A DNA stretch of 64,000 nt, taken from NCBI RefSeq assembly GCF_002368415.1, contig NZ_AP018290.1:1243470-1307469 (forward strand), read 5' to 3'. This DNA is from Calothrix sp. NIES-4105. GTDB taxonomy: Bacteria; Cyanobacteriota; Cyanobacteriia; Cyanobacteriales; Nostocaceae. A program made the translations under genes and the position numbers. This document shows, one piece after another, positions 1 to 9,271 of this stretch. Under the pieces are notes generated by a model. It did not search any database. It worked only from the letters and a program-made list of their open reading frames with translations, and was not told the DNA's origin. Each line of letters starts with the position of its first letter. The first letter of the stretch is position 1.

Positions 1-2284
1 CATCAATAACTAAAATACGCATTTTTACTGAATGTATATTTTCAATATTATACTTGTAGCCAATTGGATAAGTCACTGAGTTAGGTTTGGATTCTACCCA
101 TTCGGTTGCTAACGGTAACTCAACTTCAAACCAAAAAGTACTGCCGAGGTTAGCAATACTTTCAACTTGCAGTTGACTACCCATCATTTCTACTATACGC
201 TGACTGATGGTCAAACCTAAACCAGTTCCTTCACTCATACGCTGCTTTTCGCCAACTTGCTCAAACGGTAAAAATATTTTTTCTAACTGTTGAGGTGTCA
301 TCCCAATTCCTGTATCCTCAATTTGATAGCGGATACGGTAGATGGGTTTACTACAATTAGAGGTTTCTTGCATAGGCGCCTGATTGATATTATTAATAGT
401 ATTATCAGGCAAATCGTTAACCACACCAACTTTTAGCGTCACACAACCTTTATCAGTAAATTTAATGGCGTTACCAAGTAAATTAAGTAACACTTGACGC
501 AAACGTTTTTCATCACCATGAAGGGCAACTGGCAGCTTGTTACGTGCTTCATAGATAAAATCAATTTCTTTTTGTTCTGCCCGAATGCGACAAATTTCAT
601 TAACACTAGTAATAAATGATGCAAAATGAAAGTCTTTAGGATATAATTCAAGCTTGCCTGCTTCGATTTTGGAAAGGTCAAGAATATCATTAATCAAAGT
701 TAGTAAATGCGAACCACATTGATAAATAATATCAATACCGTCTTTTTGTTTAGGACTTGCAGTTTTATCGCGAAGCAGAATTTGAGCATAACCAAGAATA
801 CCATTGAGCGGTGTACGTAACTCATGACTCATCGAAGCTAAAAATTCGCTTTTGGCATGGTTGGCAATGTCTGCAGATATTTTTGCTTGCTTGAGTTCAG
901 CAGTACGTTCTTCTACACGATTTTCTAATTCAGCGTTGGTTTTTTCTAAAGCTGTGAACGATTCGCGTAACTGCTGTGCCATCTTGTTAAAAGACTGTGC
1001 TAAACTACCTAACTCACGAATGCGATTAATTTCAACTTGATAATCGAGTTGTCCTGATGCGATAGTTTGACTTGCTGCATTTAGTTTTAATATTGGACGA
1101 GCTATCCAGCGTGAAGTATAAATTCCTAGCAACGTTGCCATGACTAATGCAACTATACACAGCATAATTGTAGTGCGAGTGTTGCTATTAATTTGACCCA
1201 TAAAATCTGATTCTGGCACTGCAATCACTACCAACCAGTCCAATCCTTCTTCATCTTTCCAGGGAGTAACTTGAATGAATTGACGTTGACCTTTTAAATC
1301 AAAATCAAACTGCTTTGTTTGTTTTAGTTTATTAAAGCCATTAAAAGAGTGCAAATATTTAGCGGTTGCTTGAATCAGACTATCACTACTTTCTACTGCC
1401 TTTAATCGTTTTACTTCATTTTTGAGTTTCTTATAAAATTTTTCTTTGTTAGATTTAGCAACTATCGTTCCATCGCGTTCAATAATAAAAACTCGACTAT
1501 TAGGACTCAGTTTCAGTTGCCGTAAGAAATCACTGATACCTAAAAGCAGTAAGTCAACTCCAACGGCGCCAATCAAGTTATTATTTCTATCATAAATCGG
1601 CTGACTGTTACTTATTGAAACTGCAACTGCATTATCAACATCCCAAGCGTATATTTGACTCCATCCCGATTTTTGGTTTGTCGCATTTATATACCAAGCT
1701 TCCTTCCGATAATCATAATCTTCAATAGAAAGCCTTAAATTTGTCCGATTACCTTTTGCATCGGTCGCAAAATTTTTATTGATATTGCCAGTAGCTGCTG
1801 ATGTTTCACTAATAGAAATTGGTTTCCCTTCAACTTCGATTGTTATACCGGCGCCTGCATATCCACCTTTAACTAAACCATAATTAATATAGCTAACATC
1901 GAACAATTGCATTTGTCCCCAAAAAAACCTGCCAATACTAGGTAAATCATCAGACTTGAGTAATCTAGATTCAATCGCGTCTACAGTTGCTTGGTTAATT
2001 TTTTTGGGTGTAGATAAATAGTTTGCTAAATGTTGGTCAACGCGCGAACTAATCTCACTCTGCAACTGGGATGCTAAATCATTCACGGCTTTTCGTCCGT
2101 TGCTGATTGATAAATACCCAGTTAGACTTACTGCTGCAAAAATTTGCAATACGAATGGAATAATTAAGACTAACCGGAGCGGAACTTGATTAGAGAAATG
2201 GCGTGTAGACTTATGAGTATTTTGATGCAGTTGCATTTTTTTAGGGACACAAGCCGCGAATGTTACTAGGTTTAGTGTTCCCAT
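1..2284 (-). CDS. Hybrid sensor histidine kinase (dCACHE-HAMP-HisKA-HATPase-REC), 3' end outside window
   Basis: The reading frame runs off the left edge, so the C-terminus is missing. The protein has an N-terminal membrane segment (about residues 30-55), a long extracytoplasmic double-CACHE-like sensor region, a second membrane segment, HAMP, a coiled coil, an H-box (SHELRTPLNGILGY), an N-box (NAIKFTDKG), and G-boxes (EDTGIGM, GTGLGLTISQ). The last visible residues (MRILVID) are the first strand of a receiver domain, so this is a hybrid kinase likely feeding a phosphorelay from an outside small-molecule cue. The start at 2284 has AGGG 5 nt upstream; an in-frame ATG at 2236 is possible but has no ribosome site. 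Seen: all domains. Inferred: ligand class. Confidence 0.88.
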   Translation of the reverse strand, partial: MGTLNLVTFAACVPKKMQLHQNTHKSTRHFSNQVPLRLVLIIPFVLQIFAAVSLTGYLSISNGRKAVNDLASQLQSEISSRVDQHLANYLSTPKKINQATVDAIESRLLKSDDLPSIGRFFWGQMQLFDVSYINYGLVKGGYAGAGITIEVEGKPISISETSAATGNINKNFATDAKGNRTNLRLSIEDYDYRKEAWYINATNQKSGWSQIYAWDVDNAVAVSISNSQPIYDRNNNLIGAVGVDLLLLGISDFLRQLKLSPNSRVFIIERDGTIVAKSNKEKFYKKLKNEVKRLKAVESSDSLIQATAKYLHSFNGFNKLKQTKQFDFDLKGQRQFIQVTPWKDEEGLDWLVVIAVPESDFMGQINSNTRTTIMLCIVALVMATLLGIYTSRWIARPILKLNAASQTIASGQLDYQVEINRIRELGSLAQSFNKMAQQLRESFTALEKTNAELENRVEERTAELKQAKISADIANHAKSEFLASMSHELRTPLNGILGYAQILLRDKTASPKQKDGIDIIYQCGSHLLTLINDILDLSKIEAGKLELYPKDFHFASFITSVNEICRIRAEQKEIDFIYEARNKLPVALHGDEKRLRQVLLNLLGNAIKFTDKGCVTLKVGVVNDLPDNTINNINQAPMQETSNCSKPIYRIRYQIEDTGIGMTPQQLEKIFLPFEQVGEKQRMSEGTGLGLTISQRIVEMMGSQLQVESIANLGSTFWFEVELPLATEWVESKPNSVTYPIGYKYNIENIHSVKMRILVID

Positions 2285-2556
2285 TTACACCCTAATATGT
2301 ATCATGGCGCGAATGTAAACTATACAACAGATTAATTGTGGTTATATTGGTTACTTGTTTGTTAAGTTTTTTTTAAGTTGGGTTGACTTTATTGAAAGGC
2401 TATAGTATAAATGTATGCAATGAAAGAGGCGATAAATCGCTACTACTAGCCAATTTCACTTAATTAAAATTTTGAAATATTAGGAATGTTTAGTGTGATT
2501 ATGGTTGTTTTTGCAACTGCTACTGAGTCAGTATTATAATGAAAAAATAATACTTC

Positions 2557-2594
2557 GGTTGGGTTGGGTTCCTTCACCCGACTTACAACTGCGT
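2557..2594. repeat. GTTGGGTT dispersed repeat (copy 1, diverged)
   Basis: GGTTGGGTTGGGTTCCTTCA followed by CCCGACTTAC, an imperfect inverted repeat of the family seen also at 5118, 17181, 50926 and 54936. It lies in the 350-bp gap between the hybrid kinase and the next gene; a short GCGATAAATCGC hairpin near 2430 is the only other structure seen there. Confidence 0.6.
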
Positions 2595-2635
2595 TATCCT
2601 AAAAATTGAAGCTGAAATAAAATGTGAGATTAGTA

Positions 2636-2863
2636 ATGATATCAATTGAATTAATAGAACAATTACGCAAACTAAATAGTGTTGAAAAACTAGAGGTTAT
2701 TGAAATTTTAACTACTCAACTAGCAGATGAAGAAAATAATCTTATCAAACCTGGTGCTTCTTACGAAGTTTGGTTTCCTAACGATGCAACAGAAGCAGCC
2801 CACATTATGTTGGAAGCATTGAAAAAAGATGCTACAATAGATTATTTTGCTAATTTACAGTGA
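2636..2863 (+). CDS. Small protein resembling addiction-module components
   Basis: 75 residues, acidic and helical. The N-terminus (ELIEQLRKLNSVEKLEVIEI) resembles the short 'putative addiction module component' proteins found in cyanobacteria, which begin with a similar leucine-rich helix about solving to a pair of helices. No toxin gene follows: the next gene is on the opposite strand and overlaps the 3' end by 14 bp. A GTG at 2624 is in frame but the ATG at 2636 is preferred. Family assignment is by resemblance only; a simple hypothetical protein is the alternative. Confidence 0.55.
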   Translation: MISIELIEQLRKLNSVEKLEVIEILTTQLADEENNLIKPGASYEVWFPNDATEAAHIMLEALKKDATIDYFANLQ

Positions 2864-4760
2864 TGGGAATTTCAATAATGATTTCTGTTCCTTCTCCCTC
2901 AGTTGAAATACATTTAATTTCACCTTTGTGTATTTCAACTATAATTTGATGACTGATGGCTAAACCTAAACCTGTTCCTTTACCTACTGGTTTTGTTGTA
3001 AAGAATGGGTCGAATATTTGGCGCCTTATTTCTTCTGTCATTCCTAAAGCGGTGTCTTTAATGCTGATACTTATATATTGATGATTTTTTAGTCGTGTAT
3101 TTATTATGATTTGAGGATTATTTTTAAAATTACTTGAATCTTGTAAAGCATCGATGGCGTTATTAATAATATTTATAAAGACCTGATTTAATTCTCCTGG
3201 ATAACATGCTATTTTTGGTAAAACTCCATACTGCTTAATTACTTCAATGGACTGGTGTTTGCTTTTGAGACGATGCTCTAATATTAATAGTGTACTACTT
3301 ATACTTTCATTTATATCAACTCTTTTAATGCCTGTTTCATCTAAACGCGCGAATTTATGAAGGTTGTCAACTATACTAGAAATACGATTTGCACCTTTAT
3401 TCATCGAATCTAAAACTCTCGGTAAATCTTCAATAATAAAATTTAATTCATTTTCTGCCAATAGTGCTATTATTTCTGGTGGAGGATATAGAAAATGCTT
3501 CTGGTAAAGCATAAGCAATTTTAATAAATAATCTGCATACTCTCGAACGTAAGTTAAATTACCATAGATAAAACTAATGGGATTATTGATTTCGTGAGCA
3601 ATACCTGCAACCAACTGCCCTAAACTAGACATTTTTTCATTTTGGATTAGTTGCACTTGCGTTTTTTTTAAATTTTGTAAAGTCGTTTCCAGCTTTTGTG
3701 TTTGTGCTTGTAACGAAGCAATTAATTGACTTTTTTCACCTTCTGAACGACGCAAAGCTGTTTCTACTTGCTTGCGCTCCATTATTTCCTTTTTTAATTT
3801 CTCGTTCATGTGTACAAGTGTGGCAGTTCGCTCTTCAACACAGGTTTCGAGTTGTTCATTCGATGTAATAAGTGCTTTTCTTGAACGCGCGCGCTCTGCC
3901 AAAACTGCAGCTAATAGCAGTGTAGTTAAAGCAATTACACCGTTAAAAGCTTGTAATAACAATAATGAATCATTGAGCGACGAGCGTATAAATGTACCTC
4001 TGCCTTGCGAAGTAGCGAGTACTGTTAAAGATGCAGCTAAAGCTAGACTGATAATAGCTCCAGTTTCTTTAAACCGAAACGTTGCCCATACCAAGCAAGG
4101 AATCATCAGATACTCAACTGGATATCCTAAACCAAAGGCAACCTGAGCAATGATAAGAATTACTAATAATAATAAAACTGCCTCTAACAGCTTTGTGCTT
4201 GCTAGACGAACGTGAGTTATATCCTTACACAACAGCAACAGCGGTGTAAAAACTAATAGACTGACACTATCTCCTAACCAAAACGTCAACCATAGTGATT
4301 TATAATTTTCCCAACTCGTAATTTGTACAACACACATTGTATATATTGCAACAGTACAGGCAATCATTGGGCACATCATTACTATCCACACGTATTTGAA
4401 TACATCTCGCGCGCGTCGAAAAGGAAAATCACCGCCAGTGAACGTGCGAATTAGAAAAGCTGCTAATATTAAACTAAACGTCGATATACTTGCTTTAATA
4501 ACTGCTGCTATTATTGACGTGGGTAAATAATGTACTGCCTGAAAATAACTAGGAAAATTTACCAAAAAATCACCTAACCATATACCCAACCATACCCAGT
4601 TTCCCAATAATAAAATTGCTGCTAACCCTATTGGCGCCGGTATCCATACAGATGTAACGTTGTTTGGTGGAATAATAGACAACGCTAATGATACACTTAA
4701 CTTCCCTGTAGCAAAATAGAGGAGCGCCAGTCCTAATATTATTACTAAGAATTTGAACAT
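2850..4760 (-). CDS. MASE1-domain sensor histidine kinase
   Basis: 636 residues. Residues 1-290 form about eight membrane segments of MASE1 type (integral membrane sensor), followed by a long coiled coil (EERTATLVHMNEKLKKEIME region), an H-box (GIAHEINNPISFIYGN) and an ATPase domain with N-box (NIINNAIDAL) and G2 box (GKGTGLGLAISHQI). The G1 box reads KDTALGM rather than the usual DNGxGM, a mild deviation. The kinase has no linked response regulator in the same operon; partner is unknown. The H-box style (HEINNP) is typical of cyanobacterial kinases that signal to unlinked regulators. Signal is not predictable from sequence. Confidence 0.88.
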   Translation of the reverse strand: MFKFLVIILGLALLYFATGKLSVSLALSIIPPNNVTSVWIPAPIGLAAILLLGNWVWLGIWLGDFLVNFPSYFQAVHYLPTSIIAAVIKASISTFSLILAAFLIRTFTGGDFPFRRARDVFKYVWIVMMCPMIACTVAIYTMCVVQITSWENYKSLWLTFWLGDSVSLLVFTPLLLLCKDITHVRLASTKLLEAVLLLLVILIIAQVAFGLGYPVEYLMIPCLVWATFRFKETGAIISLALAASLTVLATSQGRGTFIRSSLNDSLLLLQAFNGVIALTTLLLAAVLAERARSRKALITSNEQLETCVEERTATLVHMNEKLKKEIMERKQVETALRRSEGEKSQLIASLQAQTQKLETTLQNLKKTQVQLIQNEKMSSLGQLVAGIAHEINNPISFIYGNLTYVREYADYLLKLLMLYQKHFLYPPPEIIALLAENELNFIIEDLPRVLDSMNKGANRISSIVDNLHKFARLDETGIKRVDINESISSTLLILEHRLKSKHQSIEVIKQYGVLPKIACYPGELNQVFINIINNAIDALQDSSNFKNNPQIIINTRLKNHQYISISIKDTALGMTEEIRRQIFDPFFTTKPVGKGTGLGLAISHQIIVEIHKGEIKCISTEGEGTEIIIEIPITVN

Positions 4761-4909
4761 AAGTACTAATAATTCTTTGATTTTTTATATAAATCAATAA
4801 GATTTGATTTATTTTTATGTAAAAGCTCAAGTGTAAAATCAATTGCACTTGATTGATGCATAGAGATATTACTGAATTATAGTGATTTTTGTCACAGACA
4901 TTTAGCTAA

Positions 4910-4927
4910 TATTCTGAATTCAGAATA
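4910..4927. promoter_or_regulatory. Perfect 18-bp palindrome, possible operator
   Basis: TATTCTGAATTCAGAATA is a perfect dyad, about 150 bp upstream of the MASE1 kinase start and 430 bp upstream of the rightward secreted-protein gene. Its shape fits a homodimeric regulator site. No second copy was seen in the window. The rest of the 600-bp gap 4761-5360 holds only the repeat at 5118. Confidence 0.35.
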
Positions 4928-5117
4928 CTTCTAATGCACGCCTAGTAGAGATATCATTCGCTATTGAATTAAACAAACCGGAAAATATTAGGAAAGATAA
5001 CTTTTTTAGCAATTGTACAATGGATAACGCGCGCATTAAAATATTGTGTTATAAACTACAATTAAAATTAAAAGTCAATATTTCGGAGTATGCGAAAAAT
5101 CGAACATTAGAGTATAT

Positions 5118-5164
5118 GTTGGGTTCCGTTCCTCCACCCAACCTACGAACTACGAACTACGAAC
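5118..5164. repeat. GTTGGGTT dispersed repeat (copy 2) with GAACTAC triplet
   Basis: GTTGGGTTCCGTTCCTCCAC followed by CCAACCTACG, an inverted repeat, then a short tandem run of GAACTAC units (two and a half copies). The element matches copies at 50926-51007 closely. Confidence 0.75.
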
Positions 5165-5360
5165 GGTAGAAATTATAATAGACCCAAGATTTGATAAAAA
5201 AAGGTAATGCTATTTTTTAACGCTAACTAATCTGCTTCTCAGCAAAAACTCAGTAATTAAGTCAATACTAATAAACATCGAAGACAGGCGCCACTTCTAA
5301 AGTTATCGCCAATTATTTCAATTTAATGTACTTTCTAAATTTTTTATAGGAGTTAACCAA

Positions 5361-5786
5361 ATGAGTCTCAAAACTATTGTTACCACTGCTGCTTTAACTA
5401 GTTTAATTACAATTGGTGGTTCACTTAATGCAATTAATCTACAGTCGAATCAAGCAGTAGCAAAAGAAACAAGTACAATGACTGCAACATCTACTCAACA
5501 GTATGCACAAGCAGAAGCAATGAAAGACGTTACAGGCTTGACTGCCGCTCAAAAAATTGCCATGCTGACTAAACACAAAGGTATGTTTGGTAGTGGTGAT
5601 GAACTGCGTCGTTATTTCTTTGGTGACTTAGAACCTATTTCTGTTCAACCCGGTGGTGCAGGTATGGTAGTTAATCTCTACAACAAAGCTAATAATACAA
5701 CCTTTGCTTATTGTGCAACATATGATGTAATAGTTGCAGTTAAGCAAGGTAAGATAACGACTTTCGCACCAAACGAAGTAAAGTAA
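5361..5786 (+). CDS. Exported protein of unknown function
   Basis: 141 residues starting after a good ribosome site (TAGGAG, 10 nt before ATG). Residues 1-34 form a Sec-type signal peptide with an alanine-rich cleavage region (NQAVAKE). The mature part is about 105 residues, with a central GMFGSGDELRRYFFGDLEP segment and one or two cysteine positions only (AYCATY). I do not recognise the family. It sits upstream of the OmpR-type regulator gene on the same strand, separated by 60 bp containing a hairpin, so it may be a separate transcript. Confidence 0.75.
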   Translation: MSLKTIVTTAALTSLITIGGSLNAINLQSNQAVAKETSTMTATSTQQYAQAEAMKDVTGLTAAQKIAMLTKHKGMFGSGDELRRYFFGDLEPISVQPGGAGMVVNLYNKANNTTFAYCATYDVIVAVKQGKITTFAPNEVK

Positions 5787-5805
5787 TTGTAGGGTGGGTC
5801 TGTAG

Positions 5806-5823
5806 GGTGGACTTCAGTCCACC
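5806..5823 (+). terminator. Short hairpin between exported-protein and regulator genes
   Basis: GGTGGAC-TTCA-GTCCACC forms a perfect 7-bp stem with a 4-nt loop, 20 bp after the stop codon. No U-tract follows, so it may be a repeat-derived hairpin (GTAGGGTGG family) rather than a true terminator. Confidence 0.4.
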
Positions 5824-5846
5824 ACACTAATAAACTGTATTTACAT

Positions 5847-6524
5847 ATGACAGCGCATATTCTTTTAGTGGAAGATGATGTAAAGTTGGCTCGATTTGTC
5901 GAGTTAGAATTAACCAGCGAAGGTTATAAAGTTAGTGTTGCCAACGATGGAATGACAGGAATTAGTATCGCGCGCTCTGCAGCACCAGATTTAGCGATCT
6001 TAGACTGGATGGTTCCTGGTTTAAGCGGGGTAGAACTTTGTCGTCGTTTGCGGGCAACCGGTAGTAAAATTCCAATCATCCTGTTAACCGCAAAAGATGA
6101 TATTACCGACCGTGTTACTGGTTTAGATGCTGGCGCCGATGATTATGTTGTGAAACCATTTAGTATAGAGGAACTTCTTGCAAGAATCCGCGCGCATCTA
6201 CGTCGCACTCAAGAAGATAGTTCTGATGTATTAAAGTTTGAAGATTTACAATTGAACCGTCGTACTCGTGAAGTATTTCGGGGTGAGCGAACAATCGAAT
6301 TAACTGCGAAAGAGTTTGATTTGCTTGAATATTTGATGAGTAATCCTCGTCAGGTATTCACTAGAGAGCAAATTTTAGAGAAAGTTTGGGGTTATGATTT
6401 TGTTGGCGATTCTAATATCATAGAAGTTTATGTTCGCTATGTTCGTTTGAAATTGGAAGAAAATAATGAAAGGCGCCTAATTCAAACGGTGCGCGGTATT
6501 GGGTATGCATTGCGCGATAATTAA
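5847..6524 (+). CDS. OmpR/PhoB-family response regulator
   Basis: 225 residues. Receiver domain 1-120 with acidic pocket D10/D11, phosphoacceptor D53 (LAILDWMVPG) and the conserved lysine in VVKPFS. Winged-helix DNA-binding domain about 130-225, with the recognition helix and wing (DSNIIEVYVRYVRLKLE, TVRGIGYAL). The GAF kinase starts 104 bp downstream on the same strand and the HAMP kinase converges on that gene, so either could be the cognate kinase. Domain content is like RppA/NrsR-type regulators of cyanobacteria, but I cannot name an ortholog. Expected role: a phosphorylation-controlled transcription factor. Confidence 0.93.
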   Translation: MTAHILLVEDDVKLARFVELELTSEGYKVSVANDGMTGISIARSAAPDLAILDWMVPGLSGVELCRRLRATGSKIPIILLTAKDDITDRVTGLDAGADDYVVKPFSIEELLARIRAHLRRTQEDSSDVLKFEDLQLNRRTREVFRGERTIELTAKEFDLLEYLMSNPRQVFTREQILEKVWGYDFVGDSNIIEVYVRYVRLKLEENNERRLIQTVRGIGYALRDN

Positions 6525-6628
6525 TAGTCATTGACAGCAAATCTTAAATTTTTATTTAATTTCTTGTTAAATTAGCATCTGGTGTTAAATCTATAGTATA
6601 CATATATTCTCAAAACCCACGGTATACT

Positions 6629-7858
6629 ATGACCCATGACTTCTATTGGCAGCAAATGCGGACACTAGAAGTTTTATCATCGTTAAGTCATCGAAATGGT
6701 GATTTAAGCGGGTATTTAAAAGAAATAGCTTGTGGAGTCAATGAGTTAATTAGTACTGACTGGTCTGTAGTAACTATTTGTCAACAAGGTTTCGGCGAAG
6801 TATTAGCTAGCAGTATAAATTTAGATAGAAAAATTGGTACTTATGCTGTACACGGTCAATTATCTGGAACAGTAATAGAAACTGGCTGTAGTTTGGTAGT
6901 AGAGGATACTAAAAACTGTACAGAATATGGTCAAGCTCCAGAAGGTTATCAAGCTTACTTAGGTGTACCGTTACGTACTTCCCAAAATCAAGTTATTGGG
7001 ACAATTTGCTCGTTCCATAGACAACCGCGCGATTTTTCTCAGCAAGAAGTTAATATTGTTGAATTATTTGCTGAACGTGCTGCGACGGCAATAGATAATT
7101 ATTATTTATATAAACAACAAACGCAATTTAATCAAGTTTTAGAAGCTGAAGTCGCGCGCAGAACCGAAGAATTAAAAGCTGCACAAGCGCAACTTGTCGA
7201 GCAAGAACGTCTTGCTGCAATTGGTGAATTTGCCGCTTGTATTATACATGAAATTCGCAACCCTTTTACAACCGTGAAAATGGGATTGAATTATTTTAGT
7301 AAACTTGATTTAAGCGAAGCAGCAAAACTACGTTTATCTTTGGCATTAGATGAAGGTAACCGTTTGGAAAGATTATTACAAGAAATATTACTTTATGCTA
7401 AACCACAAGCTTTACAATTAGAACCTATTTATATCAATCAATTTATTACAAAGATTGTAGAGTCTTTGCATATGCCAGAGGCAGAAGGTAAATATATTGA
7501 TTTTATATCCCTGAGTACAGATGTTCAAATATTAGGGGATCAAGATAAGCTTAAACAAGTATTGATTAATGTTATCCGCAATGCTTATGAAGCTGTAGCG
7601 GTCGGAAATACGATTAAATTAGATATTATAGAATCAAATACTAATCAAGTTGTAATCAATATTCAGAACAGTGGTGCCGTAATAGTACCAGAGGTCTTAT
7701 CTAAACTAACTCAGCCATTTTACTCGACAAAACCCGATGGTACTGGACTTGGACTTGCAATAACGAAACGTATTGTTGAAGCGCACGGTGGAAAGTTAGT
7801 AATTACATCTAGTCTTGAAGAAGGGACTATAGTCAGTATAACATTAGCTCAAAGGTAA
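6629..7858 (+). CDS. GAF-domain sensor histidine kinase (soluble)
   Basis: 409 residues with no membrane segment. GAF domain about 25-165 (GYQAYLGVPLRTS, ERAATAIDN), a linker coiled coil (EVARRTEELKAAQAQLVEQE), H-box (CIIHEIRNPFTTVKMGL), N-box (NVIRNAYEAV) and G2 box (DGTGLGLAITKRIVEAHGG). No obvious chromophore cysteine motif of phytochrome type was seen, so the GAF likely binds a small molecule or redox cofactor. It follows the OmpR-type regulator by about 100 bp and is its best candidate partner. The 3' end overlaps the convergent HAMP kinase gene by 15 bp. Confidence 0.9.
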   Translation: MTHDFYWQQMRTLEVLSSLSHRNGDLSGYLKEIACGVNELISTDWSVVTICQQGFGEVLASSINLDRKIGTYAVHGQLSGTVIETGCSLVVEDTKNCTEYGQAPEGYQAYLGVPLRTSQNQVIGTICSFHRQPRDFSQQEVNIVELFAERAATAIDNYYLYKQQTQFNQVLEAEVARRTEELKAAQAQLVEQERLAAIGEFAACIIHEIRNPFTTVKMGLNYFSKLDLSEAAKLRLSLALDEGNRLERLLQEILLYAKPQALQLEPIYINQFITKIVESLHMPEAEGKYIDFISLSTDVQILGDQDKLKQVLINVIRNAYEAVAVGNTIKLDIIESNTNQVVINIQNSGAVIVPEVLSKLTQPFYSTKPDGTGLGLAITKRIVEAHGGKLVITSSLEEGTIVSITLAQR

Positions 7859-9271
7859 AATAATTGTAAATATACTACCTACATCTATCTTGGAACTTAC
7901 CGTTACAGTCCCACCCATTGCTTCGATAAAAGTTTTAACTACTGATAAACCCAAACCTGTTCCACCAGTTGAACGACCGCGCGCTTCGTCTACACGATAA
8001 AATCTTTCAAAAATTCGAGCTTGATGTTGTAAGGGAATACCATAACCATTGTCACAGACTTGTATTATGCCCTCTTTTTGAGTCTGCTTTAATTTTATAA
8101 TGATAGATGTATCTGAATTAGAATAATTAATGGCATTATCAATTAAGTGAAGTAGTGCTTGTTTTAATTTACTGCTGTCCGCTTTGACTATAATAGAATG
8201 TGGCGCCTCAATAATAATTTCTCTGCTGCTATTTTTAGATGTCATCTCCGCTATTTCGCATACTATATCATTTAGTACGCAATCTTCAAAATTCAATTGT
8301 CCATAACCGTCATCTGCTCTAGCTAAGTCTAATAAATCTTGTAATATACGAATAGTACGCTCTGCTTCTGATGCTGCTGTTTCTAAAGCTTCTTTCTGAA
8401 TTTCTGTTAAGTTATGTTGCCTTCTTAATACGCTTTGTAAATATCCATATACTACAGTTAAAGGAGTTCGCAATTCGTGGGAAATATTATTTGTAAATTG
8501 TCGCTCTTTATCCCAAGCTTGAGATAATCGAGATAGCATCATGTTTACTGTTTGTGCTAGCTCTTTTACCTCGCTCGGCGCCGACTTTAGCTGTAATTTC
8601 AGGTGTGATGTAGATTTTACCAAATTTTCTGCTTCAATTACTGCCGTCATTTGACTAATTTGCCGTAGAGGTTGCAAAGAATGTTTGATATAAAATGCAA
8701 TCACTCCTGATATTACTATGATTACCAAAATGCTTGCAACGTTTACGTAATGTAGCATTGTTAAAAACATAGTTTGGTCGCGCGTAATATCTCGTGCTAT
8801 CGAAATTTCTCCTAACAACTTACCTTGAGCGCGCAATTTTTCACCACACGAAACAAAATAACGTCCTTTCACTTCATAAACTTGTGCTTTAATAGGCATT
8901 TGTGTAAGATAAATTAAGTCAGCGATACTAGAACTAGATACAGTTAAATTATTAGACTTAGCTAATATCTTATTTTCTTGATTTTTAGCCCACAACAAAG
9001 TAAAAGAGTCAGTTCGATTATCAATTGCTTTTTGTAATGCTGCTTCTATTGGTAGCATCTCGCTATAAAGCTCCACATCGCGCGGTAAACGTGAAGCTAT
9101 TTCCTTAATACTGTGCTTATGACTATCAATCAAGATTTGCTGCATTTTCCAACCAGTCCAGGTAGCAAGACTAGCTAAACCAAGAGCAGAAACCGCGACA
9201 AGACCCACTGTTAAACGAATTTGCAATGAAGAAGGGTCAAATTTAGAAAACACTTTGCGAACGTAATTCAC
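7844..9271 (-). CDS. HAMP-domain membrane sensor histidine kinase (BaeS/PhoR type)
   Basis: About 475 residues. Two membrane segments bracket a periplasmic loop of about 140 residues, then HAMP, H-box (NNISHELRTPLTVVYGYLQ), N-box (HLIDNAINYSNSD), G1 (VCDNGYGIP) and G2 (GGTGLGLSVVKTFIEAMGG). The GTG start at 9271 is chosen because it overlaps the stop of the DUF4079 gene as GTGA, a coupled arrangement; a TTG at 9298 would overlap more deeply. Together with the DUF4079 membrane protein it forms a two-gene operon. It converges on the GAF kinase and may share the OmpR-type regulator at 5847. Confidence 0.88.
   Translation of the reverse strand: MNYVRKVFSKFDPSSLQIRLTVGLVAVSALGLASLATWTGWKMQQILIDSHKHSIKEIASRLPRDVELYSEMLPIEAALQKAIDNRTDSFTLLWAKNQENKILAKSNNLTVSSSSIADLIYLTQMPIKAQVYEVKGRYFVSCGEKLRAQGKLLGEISIARDITRDQTMFLTMLHYVNVASILVIIVISGVIAFYIKHSLQPLRQISQMTAVIEAENLVKSTSHLKLQLKSAPSEVKELAQTVNMMLSRLSQAWDKERQFTNNISHELRTPLTVVYGYLQSVLRRQHNLTEIQKEALETAASEAERTIRILQDLLDLARADDGYGQLNFEDCVLNDIVCEIAEMTSKNSSREIIIEAPHSIIVKADSSKLKQALLHLIDNAINYSNSDTSIIIKLKQTQKEGIIQVCDNGYGIPLQHQARIFERFYRVDEARGRSTGGTGLGLSVVKTFIEAMGGTVTVSSKIDVGSIFTIILPLS

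Noticed and set aside
3772-4146. 124-codon rightward frame inside the MASE1 kinase
   Set aside because: Shadow frame; the kinase is well supported.
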